From positions 186,001 to 250,000 of the forward strand of contig JAOYTL010000012.1 in the NCBI GenBank assembly GCA_025846845.1: 64,000 nt of DNA, in the 5' to 3' direction. Both the position numbers and the translations under genes were made by a program. Positions within the stretch are counted from its first letter, which is position 1. Each line of letters opens with the position of its first letter. The stretch comes from Alloboseaceae bacterium BT-24-1. GTDB lineage: Bacteria; Pseudomonadota; Alphaproteobacteria; Rhizobiales; Beijerinckiaceae. Below, in pieces: positions 1 through 9,648 of the stretch. The notes beneath the pieces are model-generated. The model worked only from the letters and a program-made list of their open reading frames with translations. It was not told the DNA's origin and searched no databases.

Positions 1-1
1 C

Positions 2-850
2 AGCGTGCTCACCCTCTCCTGTCCCGACCGCCCGGGCATCGTCGCCGCCGTCTCGACCCTGCTGTTCGAGGCCGGCTGCAACATCCTCGACGCCCAGCAA
101 TATGACGACACCGAAACCGGCCGCTTCTTCATGCGCGTCGTCTTCGTCCGCCTCGACGGCGCGCAGCCGCAGGAGGCCATCGCCGCCGCGATCGAAGCGC
201 TCGCCCAGCGCTTCGCCATGACGATCAATCTCAGCGAGCGGGCCAAGAAGAAGCGCGTGCTACTGCTGGTCTCGAAGTTCGACCATTGCCTGGTCGACCT
301 GATCTATCGCTGGCGCATCGGCGAGTTGCCGATGGAGATCGCGGGAATCGTCTCGAACCATGAGCGTGCCGCGATCGCCTCGACCGATATCGGCGACCTG
401 CCCTTCCATCATCTGCCGGTGACGCGCCAGACCAAGATGGAGCAGGAGGCCGAGATCTGGCGGATCGTGCAGGAGAGCAAGACCGATCTCGTCGTGCTCG
501 CCCGCTACATGCAGATCCTGTCGGACGGGCTTTCGGCCAAGCTGGCCGGGCGCTGCATCAACATCCACCACTCGTTCCTGCCGGGCTTCAAGGGCGCCAA
601 GCCCTATCACCAGGCGCATGAGCGCGGGGTGAAGCTGATCGGCGCGACCGCCCACTACGTCACCCCGGACCTCGACGAAGGGCCGATCATCGAGCAGGAC
701 GTCGAGCGCATCAGCCATCGCGATACGCCCGACGACCTCGTGCGCAAGGGCCGCGACATCGAGCGGCGCGTGCTGGCCCGGGCGGTCTCGCACCATCTCG
801 AAGACCGCATCGTGCTCAACGGCAAGAAGACGGTGGTGTTCACAGATTGA
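2..850 (+). CDS. purU: Formyltetrahydrofolate deformylase PurU (5' end cut by window)
   Basis: PurU hydrolyses 10-formyltetrahydrofolate to formate and tetrahydrofolate in the cytoplasm, balancing one-carbon pools and feeding formate to purine synthesis. The frame is open to the left edge and reads SVLTLSCPDRPGIVAAVS, the start of the ACT domain; family members have a few more residues, so the true start lies outside the window. A formyltransferase-fold domain follows the ACT domain from about residue 85. It shows the catalytic Asn-His pair in INIHHSFLPGF and the Asp in the segment TPDLDEGPIIEQD. The gene ends with TGA at 848-850 and is followed by palindromic DNA. Confidence 0.95.
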   Translation, partial: SVLTLSCPDRPGIVAAVSTLLFEAGCNILDAQQYDDTETGRFFMRVVFVRLDGAQPQEAIAAAIEALAQRFAMTINLSERAKKKRVLLLVSKFDHCLVDLIYRWRIGELPMEIAGIVSNHERAAIASTDIGDLPFHHLPVTRQTKMEQEAEIWRIVQESKTDLVVLARYMQILSDGLSAKLAGRCINIHHSFLPGFKGAKPYHQAHERGVKLIGATAHYVTPDLDEGPIIEQDVERISHRDTPDDLVRKGRDIERRVLARAVSHHLEDRIVLNGKKTVVFTD

Positions 851-865
851 GGGCCGCGACCTGTC

Positions 866-889
866 CCCTCTCCCCCCTGCGGGAGAGGG
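866..889. repeat. Short palindromic REP-like hairpin
   Basis: CCCTCTCCC (866-874) pairs with GGGAGAGGG (881-889) around a 6-base loop, just after the purU stop. A related hairpin, CCTTCTCCC...GGGAGAAGG, lies at 1055-1077 just before the 3' end of pyrC. Such C-rich/G-rich palindromes are common dispersed intergenic elements in alphaproteobacteria. They could also weaken read-through between the convergent genes, but neither has a T run. Confidence 0.6.
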
Positions 890-917
890 TTAGGGTGAGG
901 GGTCGCGCAACCTTTCC

Positions 918-1013
918 GTCATGCTCGCCCTTGTGGCGAGCGTCCACGTCTTGAGCACCGCATGCGATCAATGAAGAGAAGACGTGGATGGTCGGGACAA
1001 GCCCGACCATGAC
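918..1013. repeat. Cruciform-type intergenic palindromic element
   Basis: A 96-base element bounded by GTCATG (918-923) and CATGAC (1008-1013). Inside are two small hairpins, GCTCGCC/GGCGAGC (923-941) and GGTCGGG/CCCGACC (990-1008). They flank a longer stem of CCACGTCTT (944-952) and AAGACGTGG (979-987). The nested layout would fold into a multi-armed structure in RNA or DNA. It lies between the convergent genes purU and pyrC and has the look of a dispersed genomic repeat. Confidence 0.65.
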
Positions 1014-1054
1014 GGGGATGCGTGGCGCGACCCCTGATCCGTCCCTTCGGGCCA

Positions 1055-1077
1055 CCTTCTCCCGCAAGGGGAGAAGG
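1055..1077. repeat. Short palindromic REP-like hairpin
   Basis: CCTTCTCCC (1055-1063) pairs with GGGAGAAGG (1069-1077) across a 5-base loop. It resembles the hairpin at 866-889, and the two lie on either side of the cruciform element, making a symmetrical repeat cluster between purU and pyrC. Confidence 0.55.
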
Positions 1078-1093
1078 GAAGAACGCGCGAGGC

Positions 1094-2188
1094 TCAACCC
1101 CTCACTTCGCCCAGCGACCAGGGCAGTTCCTCGCCGCCGCGGAAGACGACGACGTCCTCCTCGCCGACCGCGATGGCGGGCGAGACCCGGCAGGGCCGCT
1201 TCTCCAGCGTGACCGTGCCCTCGTTCAGCGGCAGGCCGTAGAAGCGCGCGCCATTCTCCGCGGCGAAGGCCTCGAAATGGGCGAGCGCGCCCTCCTCGTC
1301 GAAGACCTGGACATAGGTCTGCAGCGCGGTGGCACCGCCGAAGACGCCGGCCGAGCAGCATTCGGCCTGCTTGGCGCCGCGCAGATGCGGCGCCGTGTCG
1401 GTGCCGATGAAGAAATGGCCGTCGCCGGCGGTCGCCGCCTTGCGCAGAGCGAGACGATGGCGCTCGCGCTTGGCCACCGGCAGGCAATAGAGATGCGGTC
1501 GCAATCCACCCTGGAAGATCGAGGTGCGGTTGATGATCAGATGATGCGGCGTGATCGTGCCCGCCGCGCGGCCGGCATGGGCGCGCACCAGGTCGACCGT
1601 CTCGGCGGTGGTGACGTGCTCGACCACCACTTTCAGGCCCTGGTGCCGCTTCAGGAGCGGCAGCATCTCGGTTTCCATGAACACCGCCTCGCGGTCGAAG
1701 ATGTCGACAGCAGGGTCCGTCGCCTCGCCATGAACGAGGACCGGCATGCCGATCTCTTCCATCCGCTCCAGCACCGGGGCGAGCTTCGGGATGCTGGTGA
1801 CGCCGTGATGGGCGTTGGTGGTGGCGCCGGCCGGGTAGAGCTTGGCAGCAGCCCAGACGCCATCGCGGAAACCGCGCTCGATCTCGTCGGGCACCGTCGT
1901 ATCGGTGAGATAGCAGGTCATCAGCGGGATGAAATCGCTGCCTTCCGGCCGTGCCGCGAGAATACGCTCGCGATAGGCGTTCGCGGCATCGACTGAGGTC
2001 ACCGGCGGCACCAGGTTCGGCATGATGATACCGCGTTTGAACTGGGCGGCGGTGAAGGGCAGCACCGCCTTCAGCATCGCTCCGTCGCGCAGATGCACAT
2101 GCCAGTCGTCCGGACGGCGGATCGTCAGCGTCTCGAAGGTGCCGACGGCCTTGGCTTCAGTGCTGCCGAAGAGTTCCGTGACGCTCAT
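1094..2188 (-). CDS. pyrC: Dihydroorotase, PyrC type
   Basis: Catalyses the reversible cyclisation of N-carbamoyl-L-aspartate to dihydroorotate in de novo pyrimidine synthesis. The class II signature is clear: the zinc-binding HxH is His30 and His32 in DDWHVHLRDG, and the lysine expected to be carbamylated lies in KLYPAGATTN. The call is 364 aa, close to the roughly 345 aa of the family. I chose the ATG at 2188 over a 29-residue longer frame because the N-terminal region that aligns with PyrC proteins starts there and the upstream extension is Gly/Gln-rich. The gene is divergent from pyrE, so the two may share a control region at 2189-2426. Confidence 0.93.
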   Translation of the reverse strand: MSVTELFGSTEAKAVGTFETLTIRRPDDWHVHLRDGAMLKAVLPFTAAQFKRGIIMPNLVPPVTSVDAANAYRERILAARPEGSDFIPLMTCYLTDTTVPDEIERGFRDGVWAAAKLYPAGATTNAHHGVTSIPKLAPVLERMEEIGMPVLVHGEATDPAVDIFDREAVFMETEMLPLLKRHQGLKVVVEHVTTAETVDLVRAHAGRAAGTITPHHLIINRTSIFQGGLRPHLYCLPVAKRERHRLALRKAATAGDGHFFIGTDTAPHLRGAKQAECCSAGVFGGATALQTYVQVFDEEGALAHFEAFAAENGARFYGLPLNEGTVTLEKRPCRVSPAIAVGEEDVVVFRGGEELPWSLGEVRG

Positions 2189-2426
2189 GCCCTGCCCCTG
2201 TGCTGCCTGCCCACCTCGCGAATCCGAAGGCGAGCCGGCTCTTCCATAACCGCCCTGCCCGGGCTGCGCGAGCACCCCTGTGCAATCATCTCGGGGACAG
2301 CGCGCAGCGGGGATTGACCTTCACCGGCAACCTGTCGAGAAGGGGCCGTTTGCGAATTTGATCAGAGCCGCGCCAACGCCTGCAAACGGCGAAGGATGGC
2401 GCGCGCTGGCCCTGGAGAACCAGACC

Positions 2427-3137
2427 ATGCCCAATCTCTACATGCCGGTCGACCGGGACACCATCGCGCTCGAAGCGGCCAAGATGCTGCTGGAGATCAA
2501 GGCGGTCCACTTCTACAGCGACAAGCCCTTCATCTTCACCTCCGGCTGGGCGAGCCCGGTCTATATCGACTGCCGCAAGATCATCTCCTTCCCGCGGCTG
2601 CGCTCCTCGCTGATCGATTTTGCGGCGACCACCATCGTTCGCGATATCGGCTACGAATCGATCGACATCGTCGCCGGTGGCGAGACCGCCGGCATTCCCT
2701 TCGCCGCCTGGATCTCCGACCGGCTCTCGCTGCCGATGCAGTATGTCCGCAAGAAGCCCAAGGGCTTCGGCCGCAACGCGCAGATCGAGGGCGAGGTGGT
2801 CGAAGGCGCGCGCACGCTGCTGGTCGAGGACCTCGCCACGGATGGCGGCAGCAAGGTCAATTTCTGCAAGGCGCTGCGCGACGCCGGCGCCAAGGTCGAT
2901 CACTGCTTCGTGCTGTTCTACTACGACATCTTCCCGCAGGGGCGCGAGATGATGAAGGAGATCGGCGTCGGCCTGCACTATCTCACCACCTGGTGGGACG
3001 TGCTCAAGGTCGCCAAGGCGAGCGGCCATTTCGAGCCGAAGGTTCTGGACGAGGTCGAGAGCTTCCTCAACGAGCCGGCCAAGTGGTCGGCCGCGCATGG
3101 CGGCATCTCGGACTTCAATCAGGCCAAGACCGGCTGA
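2427..3137 (+). CDS. pyrE: Orotate phosphoribosyltransferase
   Basis: Transfers the ribose-5-phosphate of PRPP to orotate, forming orotidine 5'-phosphate. The 236-aa protein shows the PRPP-binding loop VEDLATDGGSK and the N-terminal segment FIFTSGWASPVYIDCR typical of PyrE. The ATG at 2427 is preceded by GGAG at about 2414-2417, which decides the start against a 49-residue upstream extension. It is divergent from pyrC, so two pyrimidine-pathway genes lie back to back, and convergent with the substrate-binding protein gene at 3191. Confidence 0.94.
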   Translation: MPNLYMPVDRDTIALEAAKMLLEIKAVHFYSDKPFIFTSGWASPVYIDCRKIISFPRLRSSLIDFAATTIVRDIGYESIDIVAGGETAGIPFAAWISDRLSLPMQYVRKKPKGFGRNAQIEGEVVEGARTLLVEDLATDGGSKVNFCKALRDAGAKVDHCFVLFYYDIFPQGREMMKEIGVGLHYLTTWWDVLKVAKASGHFEPKVLDEVESFLNEPAKWSAAHGGISDFNQAKTG

Positions 3138-3147
3138 GGATTATCAG

Positions 3148-3176
3148 GCCGGTCGCGCTCCATGGGCGCGGCCGGC
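3148..3176. terminator. Possible bidirectional terminator hairpin
   Basis: An 11-base stem with one mismatch, GCCGGTCGCGC (3148-3158) with GCGCGGCCGGC (3166-3176), and a 7-base loop. It sits between the convergent genes pyrE and the substrate-binding protein gene. There is no strong T run, so intrinsic termination is only plausible. Confidence 0.4.
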
Positions 3177-3190
3177 ATCTCCATCCGCCT

Positions 3191-4267
3191 TCAGCCGGCG
3201 TGCAGGACCCGAAAGCGATCGGGCGCCGCCGGATCGCGATCGACGATTTGGATCGGCGGCCAGGCCCATTGCCAGACGCTGATGCCCGGCTGACGCGAGA
3301 AGCGGATCGGCCCGCGGGTGCCTTCGACTGCAACGCTTGGCCAGGCTTCGGCAATGCGAGCCCGATCGGCGCCGTGAGACCGCAACATCTCGGCGAGAAC
3401 GACGATCGTGTCATAGCCCTCGAAGGCGACGAAGGACGGGGCCAAGGCCAGCCGGTCGCGCAAAGCCGCTTCGACGCGCGTGCCGAGCGGGGTGAGCTGC
3501 TCCGGCAGGTAGCGCAGGAACGGGATCGCGGCGCCCTCCACGCCCAGCAACGCCAGCCATTCAGGCAGTTCCGGCGGCCCGGCCGGCGCACCGATCATGA
3601 TGCCCGCAAGGCGCTGGTCGCGACGGACCGCCCCGACGATCGACACCGCCGGCTCCGGATGGCCGACCAGGAGCAGCAGGGCCGTGGCGCCCTTGCCGGC
3701 GAGTTTGTCACAGAGTGCCGCAGGTGTGAACGAGTTCATGTCGAACTCCACCACACTGCCACCGCGTGGCGAGAGGTAGTCTTGCAGGATGCGCGTCCCA
3801 GAGGCCCAATAGACGCTCGGCACGGTGGCGACGGCGATCCGCTGGTGTCCCGCGCCGAGCAGGAAGTCGGCGTAGAGCCGCCAGCCACGGGACTGCGCCG
3901 GGGCGATGCGCGCGACCCAATCCGTCGGCTGCTCGGTGAGCGCATCGAGCACCGCCGACGAGCACAGGAACGGCAGGCGCAGAGCATCGGCCCTGGCCGC
4001 GGCAGCGCGGGCAACAACACTGTGGTACTCCCCCGCCAGGGCCGCCACGCCGAGGCCAGCCAGTTCATCGACGGCAGCTTCGGCCTTCTGCGGATCGGCC
4101 GCTGTGTCCCGGACCAGCAGCTCGATTGGTCTTCCGGCGATCCCGCCGGCGTTATTGACGTCGGACACGGCCAGTTCGAGCCCAGCGAGCAGATGCTGCC
4201 CCGCCTCGACCCAGCCGGGTCGCGACAACGGAGCCAAGGCACCGATCCGGATGGAGGGCGTATTCAT
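3191..4267 (-). CDS. ABC-type branched-chain substrate-binding protein without signal peptide
   Basis: A periplasmic-binding-protein fold of the LivK/AmiC class (358 aa): it opens directly with SIRIGALAPLSRPGWVEAGQ and continues with LAVSDVNNAGGIAGRPIEL, the usual start of the mature domain. No hydrophobic leader or Tat motif precedes it, and the ATG at 4267 has a GGGAG ribosome site, so the protein is predicted to stay in the cytoplasm. It is the last gene of the leftward liv operon, 93 bases after the enoyl-CoA hydratase gene. The family includes AmiC, a cytoplasmic ligand sensor, so a sensing role is possible; a lost leader or a missed upstream start are alternatives. Confidence 0.75.
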   Translation of the reverse strand: MNTPSIRIGALAPLSRPGWVEAGQHLLAGLELAVSDVNNAGGIAGRPIELLVRDTAADPQKAEAAVDELAGLGVAALAGEYHSVVARAAAARADALRLPFLCSSAVLDALTEQPTDWVARIAPAQSRGWRLYADFLLGAGHQRIAVATVPSVYWASGTRILQDYLSPRGGSVVEFDMNSFTPAALCDKLAGKGATALLLLVGHPEPAVSIVGAVRRDQRLAGIMIGAPAGPPELPEWLALLGVEGAAIPFLRYLPEQLTPLGTRVEAALRDRLALAPSFVAFEGYDTIVVLAEMLRSHGADRARIAEAWPSVAVEGTRGPIRFSRQPGISVWQWAWPPIQIVDRDPAAPDRFRVLHAG

Positions 4268-4360
4268 GCGTCGGCGTCTCCCGGGCGACTATTCGGTCGC
4301 ACTATGCCCGGATCGCACCGATGACCGTCAGTGGCACGAATGCAGCGCGGCCAACCGATT

Positions 4361-5149
4361 TCAGAAGGCCGGCGGCCTCCGCGCGAAGAAGGCGGCGATA
4401 CCCTCGCGGAAATCCGCTGTGCCGGCATTGGCGACGAAGGCCTTTTTCTCCAGATCGAGCTGCTCGTCGAACGAGCCATGCGTCGCGGCCTGGACCAGCG
4501 CCTTGCTCGCCCCTTGAGCGCCGACGCTGCCGCGGGCGAGCTTTTCCGCCATGGCGCGCGCGACGTCCATCAGCTCGCCATTCGGCACGACGCGGTTGAC
4601 GAGGCCGAGTCGGAGCGCGGTTTCGGCATCGACCGCCTCGTTGAGCAGGACGAATTCCAGCGCCCGGCGCGGGCCCAGCAACTGCGTCAGCGTCCAGGTC
4701 GTGCCGCCATCGGGACTGGTGCCGAGCTTGGTATAGGCCGAGAGGAAGCTCGCATCCTGCGCCGCGACGACGAGGTCGCAGGCAAGCGCGAGGCCGACGC
4801 CGCCGCCGGCGACCGGCCCCTGTACCGCCGCGATCACCGGCTGCGGCATCGCCTTGATCAGGCGCATCAGCGTGTGGAAGCGGTCGATCAGCAGTGTCGC
4901 GGTCTGCGGCGCGCCAGGCAGATCGGCCTGGAAGCGGGCGAGATCGCCGCCCGCCATGAAGGAGCGCCCTGCCCCGGCGAGGATGACGGCGCGGATCGTC
5001 TGGTCCGCCGCGAGCCCGGAGAAGGCCGCCACCAGCGCATCGGCCATCGCCTCGTCGAGGACGTTGAGCACCTTGGGGCGGTTCATGGTCACGGTCAGAA
5101 CCGGCCCTTGCCGTTCCGTGATCACCACCTCGCCTGCCGGATCCCTCAT
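4361..5149 (-). CDS. Enoyl-CoA hydratase/isomerase family protein
   Basis: A 262-aa crotonase-fold enzyme, expected to hydrate or isomerise an enoyl-CoA. The N-terminal stretch VVITERQGPVLTVTMNRP and the oxyanion-hole region AGRSFMAGGDLARF are typical. A second conserved region, QGPVAGGGVGLALACDLVVA, holds the other oxyanion-hole glycines. The ATG at 5149 has GAGGA upstream. It lies 35 bases downstream of the PaaK-like ligase gene in the liv-type operon, so it probably acts on the CoA ester that ligase makes. The exact substrate cannot be read from the sequence. Confidence 0.88.
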   Translation of the reverse strand: MRDPAGEVVITERQGPVLTVTMNRPKVLNVLDEAMADALVAAFSGLAADQTIRAVILAGAGRSFMAGGDLARFQADLPGAPQTATLLIDRFHTLMRLIKAMPQPVIAAVQGPVAGGGVGLALACDLVVAAQDASFLSAYTKLGTSPDGGTTWTLTQLLGPRRALEFVLLNEAVDAETALRLGLVNRVVPNGELMDVARAMAEKLARGSVGAQGASKALVQAATHGSFDEQLDLEKKAFVANAGTADFREGIAAFFARRPPAF

Positions 5150-5184
5150 CGTGCCGTCCTCATCTCATCCGCCCCAGCAACATG

Positions 5185-6417
5185 TCAGCCCGGCGACCGT
5201 GTGTCGTCGATGACCTTGCCGTCGTTCGGCAACGTTCCCGGCGCGACCAGCTCGACCGTGCCACTCAACTTGAAGACCTCGCGCACGGACGCCTTCACTG
5301 CCTCGGCCAAGCCGAGGCTCGGCGCGGCGGCTTCAGCCCTAAAACACATCGCATCTGCCTCGCCGGCGCGCGTCACCACCAGCCGGCAGCGGCCGAGTTC
5401 CGGATGGCGTGCAGCCACAGCCACGACCTGCTCGGGCCGGACGAACATACCTTTGACCTTGGCCGACTGGTCGGCCCGGCCGAGCCAGCCGCGGATGCGC
5501 TGATTGGTGCGCCCGCAGGGCGAGCGCCCCGGCAGCGTCGCGGTGAGATCGCCGACGGCAAAGCGGAGCAGCGGCTTCTTCGGATCGAGGATGGTCACCG
5601 CGATCTCGCCGACCTCCCCTTCCGCCACCGGCTGGCCGGTGCCGGGGCGCAGGATCTCGACGATGATGTCCTCGTTGAGGACGAGGCCTTCGCGGGCCGG
5701 CGTCTCATAGGCGATGATGCCGCATTCGGCGGTGGCGTAGCACTGATAGGCATCGATGCCGCGTTCGCGGAATTCGACCTGCAGCGAAGGCGGGAAGGCC
5801 GCGCCGGAAACCACTGCCCGTTTCAGCGAGGAGAGATCGCGCCCACGCGCCGCGCCGAGATCGAGCACGATCTTCAGGAAATCCGGCACGCCGGCATAGA
5901 GCGTCGGCCGATAGGCCTCGATCAGGTCGAATTGGGCGTCGCTATTGCCCGGTCCGGCCGGGATCACGGCGCAGCCGAGCACGCGCGCGCCGGCATCGAA
6001 GCACCAGGCGCCCGGCGTCAGGTGGTAGGAGAAGGTGTTGAGCACGATGTCGCGCCAGCCGGCGCCGGTCGCGGCGAGCGCGCGGGCGACACGCCAGGGA
6101 TCGTCGTCATGGCCCTCGGGCTCGAAGATCGGCCCCGGCGACATCATCAACCGGCGGTAATCGCTCGGGCGGCCCGGCAGCAAACCGCCAAAGGGCGGCT
6201 TCAGCCGTTGGCTCGCCGGCAAGTCGGATTTGCGCAGCACCGGCAGGCGGGCGAGCGCCGCCCGATCGGTGACGGCCTCGGGATCGATGCCGCGCAGATA
6301 CTTCCGCCAGGCGGGCAGCCGCTGGGCTGACGCGATCACCTGCGGCAGCCGCCTGAACAGGTCGGCCTCGCGGCGCGCGGGGGCGCGCGTCTCCAGCCGG
6401 TCGTAATGCTTTCCCAT
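5185..6417 (-). CDS. Phenylacetate-CoA ligase (PaaK)-family AMP-binding enzyme
   Basis: A 410-aa member of the PaaK/CapK branch of adenylate-forming enzymes, which activate a carboxylic acid to its acyl-CoA via an acyl-AMP. Visible features are the region VLNTFSYHLTPGAW, the motif YATAECGIIAYET around the adenine site, and the late VEILRPGTGQPVAEGEVGEI segment of the hinge region. It starts 9 bases after the LivF gene and precedes an enoyl-CoA hydratase, so it belongs to the importer operon. An aromatic or branched acid is likely; the specific substrate is unknown. The same operon encodes a second, FadD-like ligase. Confidence 0.87.
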   Translation of the reverse strand: MGKHYDRLETRAPARREADLFRRLPQVIASAQRLPAWRKYLRGIDPEAVTDRAALARLPVLRKSDLPASQRLKPPFGGLLPGRPSDYRRLMMSPGPIFEPEGHDDDPWRVARALAATGAGWRDIVLNTFSYHLTPGAWCFDAGARVLGCAVIPAGPGNSDAQFDLIEAYRPTLYAGVPDFLKIVLDLGAARGRDLSSLKRAVVSGAAFPPSLQVEFRERGIDAYQCYATAECGIIAYETPAREGLVLNEDIIVEILRPGTGQPVAEGEVGEIAVTILDPKKPLLRFAVGDLTATLPGRSPCGRTNQRIRGWLGRADQSAKVKGMFVRPEQVVAVAARHPELGRCRLVVTRAGEADAMCFRAEAAAPSLGLAEAVKASVREVFKLSGTVELVAPGTLPNDGKVIDDTRSPG

Positions 6418-6426
6418 CTCGGCCGC

Positions 6427-7218
<792 letters not shown>

Positions 7219-7270
7219 CGGCCCGATCCGAAAAGGGGCAGCGCGGAGAGGCCGCGCCGCCCGTACAGCG

Positions 7271-8533
7271 TCATTTCCCGGACTTCTTGAACTCTTCCGA
7301 GTTCTTGCGGATCTCCTCCCAGACCACGTCCTGGTTGGCGGAGTACCAGTCGGTGATCGGCACGAATTTGGCGCCGTCCCAGCGCGCGATCCGGCCCATG
7401 CCGCCGCCCTGGTGGTCGTCCTTGGTGATCGTGGTCGGCGGCAGCAGGCCGTCGGCGGTGAAGTTCGTGATCGAGCGCAGGCCCTCATTGAGCCAGGGGC
7501 CCGTGACCGGGCCGTTCGGCGCCTTCTCGGCCGCCTTGCGCACGCCCTCGACCATCAGCGTCGCCATCTGGACACCGTAGTTGTAGTACCCCGTGCCGAC
7601 CTTGTTCTCGGGGCCGGCGCCTTTGCCCTTGCCGACGACATCGGCCAGGATGTCCTTGATCACCTTGGGCTCGCGCCCGCCGACGCAGGGCTCGACCTTC
7701 ATCACGCCCTTGGCCGCCTCGCGCCCGACCACGTCCATGTCGGATTCCGACAGCCAGACGCTGCCCGAGACCCGGTCCATCGGCAGGCCGTTGCGGATCG
7801 CCTCGGTCAGAGCCACGGTCTGGCCGACGCCGGCGCCCCAGAAGATCACGAAATCGGGCCGTGCGCGGCGCACCTGCGGCCAGATCGCCGACTGGTCGTT
7901 GCCCGGCGGCGTATAGGGGAAGGCGGCGAGCTCGTAGCCTTCCTTCTTGGCGAGCACGTTCAGGATCGGCAGCGGCTCCTTGCCGAAGGGCGTGTCGATA
8001 TGGACGAAGACGATCTTCTTGCCCTTGAGGCTGCCCTTCTCGGTCTTCTTGAACTGCTCGATGATCAGGCCCGCCTGGGTCCAGTAGTTGATCGAGAGCG
8101 GCAGGACATAGGGGAAGGCGCTGCCATCGGCCGCGTCGCTGCGGCCGGAATAGGCGGTGATCATGTTGATCTTGTCCTCGAGCGCGCGGGGCACCAGCGC
8201 CCGCGCCACCGGCGTCGAGAGCGGATCGATCAGCACCGCACCCTCGCGCTTGCCGCGCTCATAGGCCTCGATGGCGCGCGGCAGGTCGTTGGCATGGTCG
8301 GTGATGTCAGCGACGATCTTGTAGCCGCCGACGCCGCCGCGATCGTTGACCAAAGTGAAGTAGTCGCGCTGGCCCTGATTATATTCCGAGGTCACGAAGG
8401 TGTAGATGCGGGTGAAGTCCTGCGGCAGCGTGAAGCGGACGATCTTCTCCTGGGCGAAGACCTGCACCGGCAGGACGAGCGGCGCGGCCAGCGCAGCCGA
8501 GCCGGCGATGAAAGAACGGCGATCGAGCGACAT
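7271..8533 (-). CDS. Branched-chain-type ABC transporter substrate-binding protein (LivK-like)
   Basis: Exported binding protein of 420 aa that should capture the substrate in the periplasm. The N-terminus MSLDRRSFIAGSAALAAPLV has twin arginines followed by a hydrophobic stretch and VFAQE, fitting a Tat or Sec leader cleaved near residue 27. The start at 8533 has a strong GGAGG site in the short gap after LivM and is preferred to a start 17 codons upstream. The body matches type I solute-binding proteins (FVTSEYNQGQRDYFTLVNDRGG). Family members near PaaK-like ligases often bind aromatic or other organic acids rather than amino acids. Confidence 0.9.
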   Translation of the reverse strand: MSLDRRSFIAGSAALAAPLVLPVQVFAQEKIVRFTLPQDFTRIYTFVTSEYNQGQRDYFTLVNDRGGVGGYKIVADITDHANDLPRAIEAYERGKREGAVLIDPLSTPVARALVPRALEDKINMITAYSGRSDAADGSAFPYVLPLSINYWTQAGLIIEQFKKTEKGSLKGKKIVFVHIDTPFGKEPLPILNVLAKKEGYELAAFPYTPPGNDQSAIWPQVRRARPDFVIFWGAGVGQTVALTEAIRNGLPMDRVSGSVWLSESDMDVVGREAAKGVMKVEPCVGGREPKVIKDILADVVGKGKGAGPENKVGTGYYNYGVQMATLMVEGVRKAAEKAPNGPVTGPWLNEGLRSITNFTADGLLPPTTITKDDHQGGGMGRIARWDGAKFVPITDWYSANQDVVWEEIRKNSEEFKKSGK

Positions 8534-8570
8534 CCTGTTTCCTCCAGCCCTGTCGTTGATTGAGGCACCG

Positions 8571-9644
8571 TCACCGCTGGGCATGGCGGAACGGCCAGAC
8601 GAGCAAGTAGTTGCGGAAATTGGCGTAGATCTTGGCGAGGCCGAGCGGCTCGTAGAGCAGGAAGCCGATCACCAGCGCGCCATAGGCCATCAGCGGCAGA
8701 TGGGCGCGCAGGTCGATCGGCAGCGACCAGCCGAACTTACCGGCGGTAAAGCCGAGCAGGTTGTTGAGCAGGATCGGCGCGAACAGGATCAGCGCCGTGC
8801 CGAAGAAGGGGCCGAGCACGCTGCCGAGGCCGCCGACGATGATCATCGCCAGGATCTGGATCGAGAGCTCGATATGGAACTGGTCGGGCGAGATCGCGCG
8901 CAGATAGGTCACCGCCAGCACCGAGCCGACGACGCCGCCGATGAAGGACGAGACCCAGAAGGCGAGCAGCTTGTAGCGGAAGGTCGAGATGCCGAGGATC
9001 TGCGCGGCGTAATCCTTCTCGCGCAGCGCCGCTAGGGCCCGGCCGAAGCTGGTGCGCCGGACGTTCAGCATGAACAGCGTGATGACGAAGCAGACGCCGA
9101 GCGCGAGATAATAGGTCGGCACCTCGCCCTGCAGGGGAATGCCGAGGAAGCTGACCGGTGGCACCTGCAGCGTCGCCAGCGAGCCGCCACTGATCACGGT
9201 GCTATGCGAGATGACGAAGTCGACGACGTACTGCATGGCGAGCGTCGCCATGGCCAAGTAGATGCCCTTCATGCGCAGGGCCGCACCGCCGAACATCGTG
9301 CCGATGGTCGCGCTGAGCAGGCCGCCGGCGATCATGGCGATCTCGAGCGGAACGCCGAGGCGTACCAGGTGAACCGAGCCATAGGCGCCGATGCCCATCA
9401 CCGCGCCATAGCCGAGATGGATCTGGCCGGACCAGCCCATCAGCAGGTTGAGGCCGAGCGCCGCCGAGGTCCAGATCAGCCAGGGCAGCAGGTAGCCGGA
9501 GACGTAGAGCCGATCGAACAGGAAGGGTGCCGCCAGCAGGATGGCGAGGACCGCGATGATCAGGCCGCGGTCGAAGCCGAGCGGAAACAGCTGGCGCTCG
9601 TCCTGATAGCGCGTGTGGCGGATGCCGGCGCGACGATAGAACAC
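8571..9644 (-). CDS. Branched-chain-type ABC transporter permease, LivM family
   Basis: A very hydrophobic 357-aa membrane protein with many predicted membrane helices. It carries the LivM hallmark GLNLLMGWSGQIHLGYGAVMGIGAYG and, near the C-terminal half, AMIIVGGLGSVLGPFFG. The start is GTG at 9644, 4 bases after the LivH stop, with GAGAGGG inside the end of livH as the ribosome site, suggesting translational coupling. With the neighbouring LivH-type protein it forms the membrane channel. Confidence 0.92.
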   Translation of the reverse strand: MFYRRAGIRHTRYQDERQLFPLGFDRGLIIAVLAILLAAPFLFDRLYVSGYLLPWLIWTSAALGLNLLMGWSGQIHLGYGAVMGIGAYGSVHLVRLGVPLEIAMIAGGLLSATIGTMFGGAALRMKGIYLAMATLAMQYVVDFVISHSTVISGGSLATLQVPPVSFLGIPLQGEVPTYYLALGVCFVITLFMLNVRRTSFGRALAALREKDYAAQILGISTFRYKLLAFWVSSFIGGVVGSVLAVTYLRAISPDQFHIELSIQILAMIIVGGLGSVLGPFFGTALILFAPILLNNLLGFTAGKFGWSLPIDLRAHLPLMAYGALVIGFLLYEPLGLAKIYANFRNYLLVWPFRHAQR

Positions 9645-9648
9645 GGCG

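Noticed and set aside
2396..4324. A 642-codon open frame on the plus strand covering pyrE and the strand opposite the binding-protein gene
   Set aside because: It is Arg/Gly/Pro-rich, matches no family and lies over two well-supported genes; long antisense frames are expected at this GC content.
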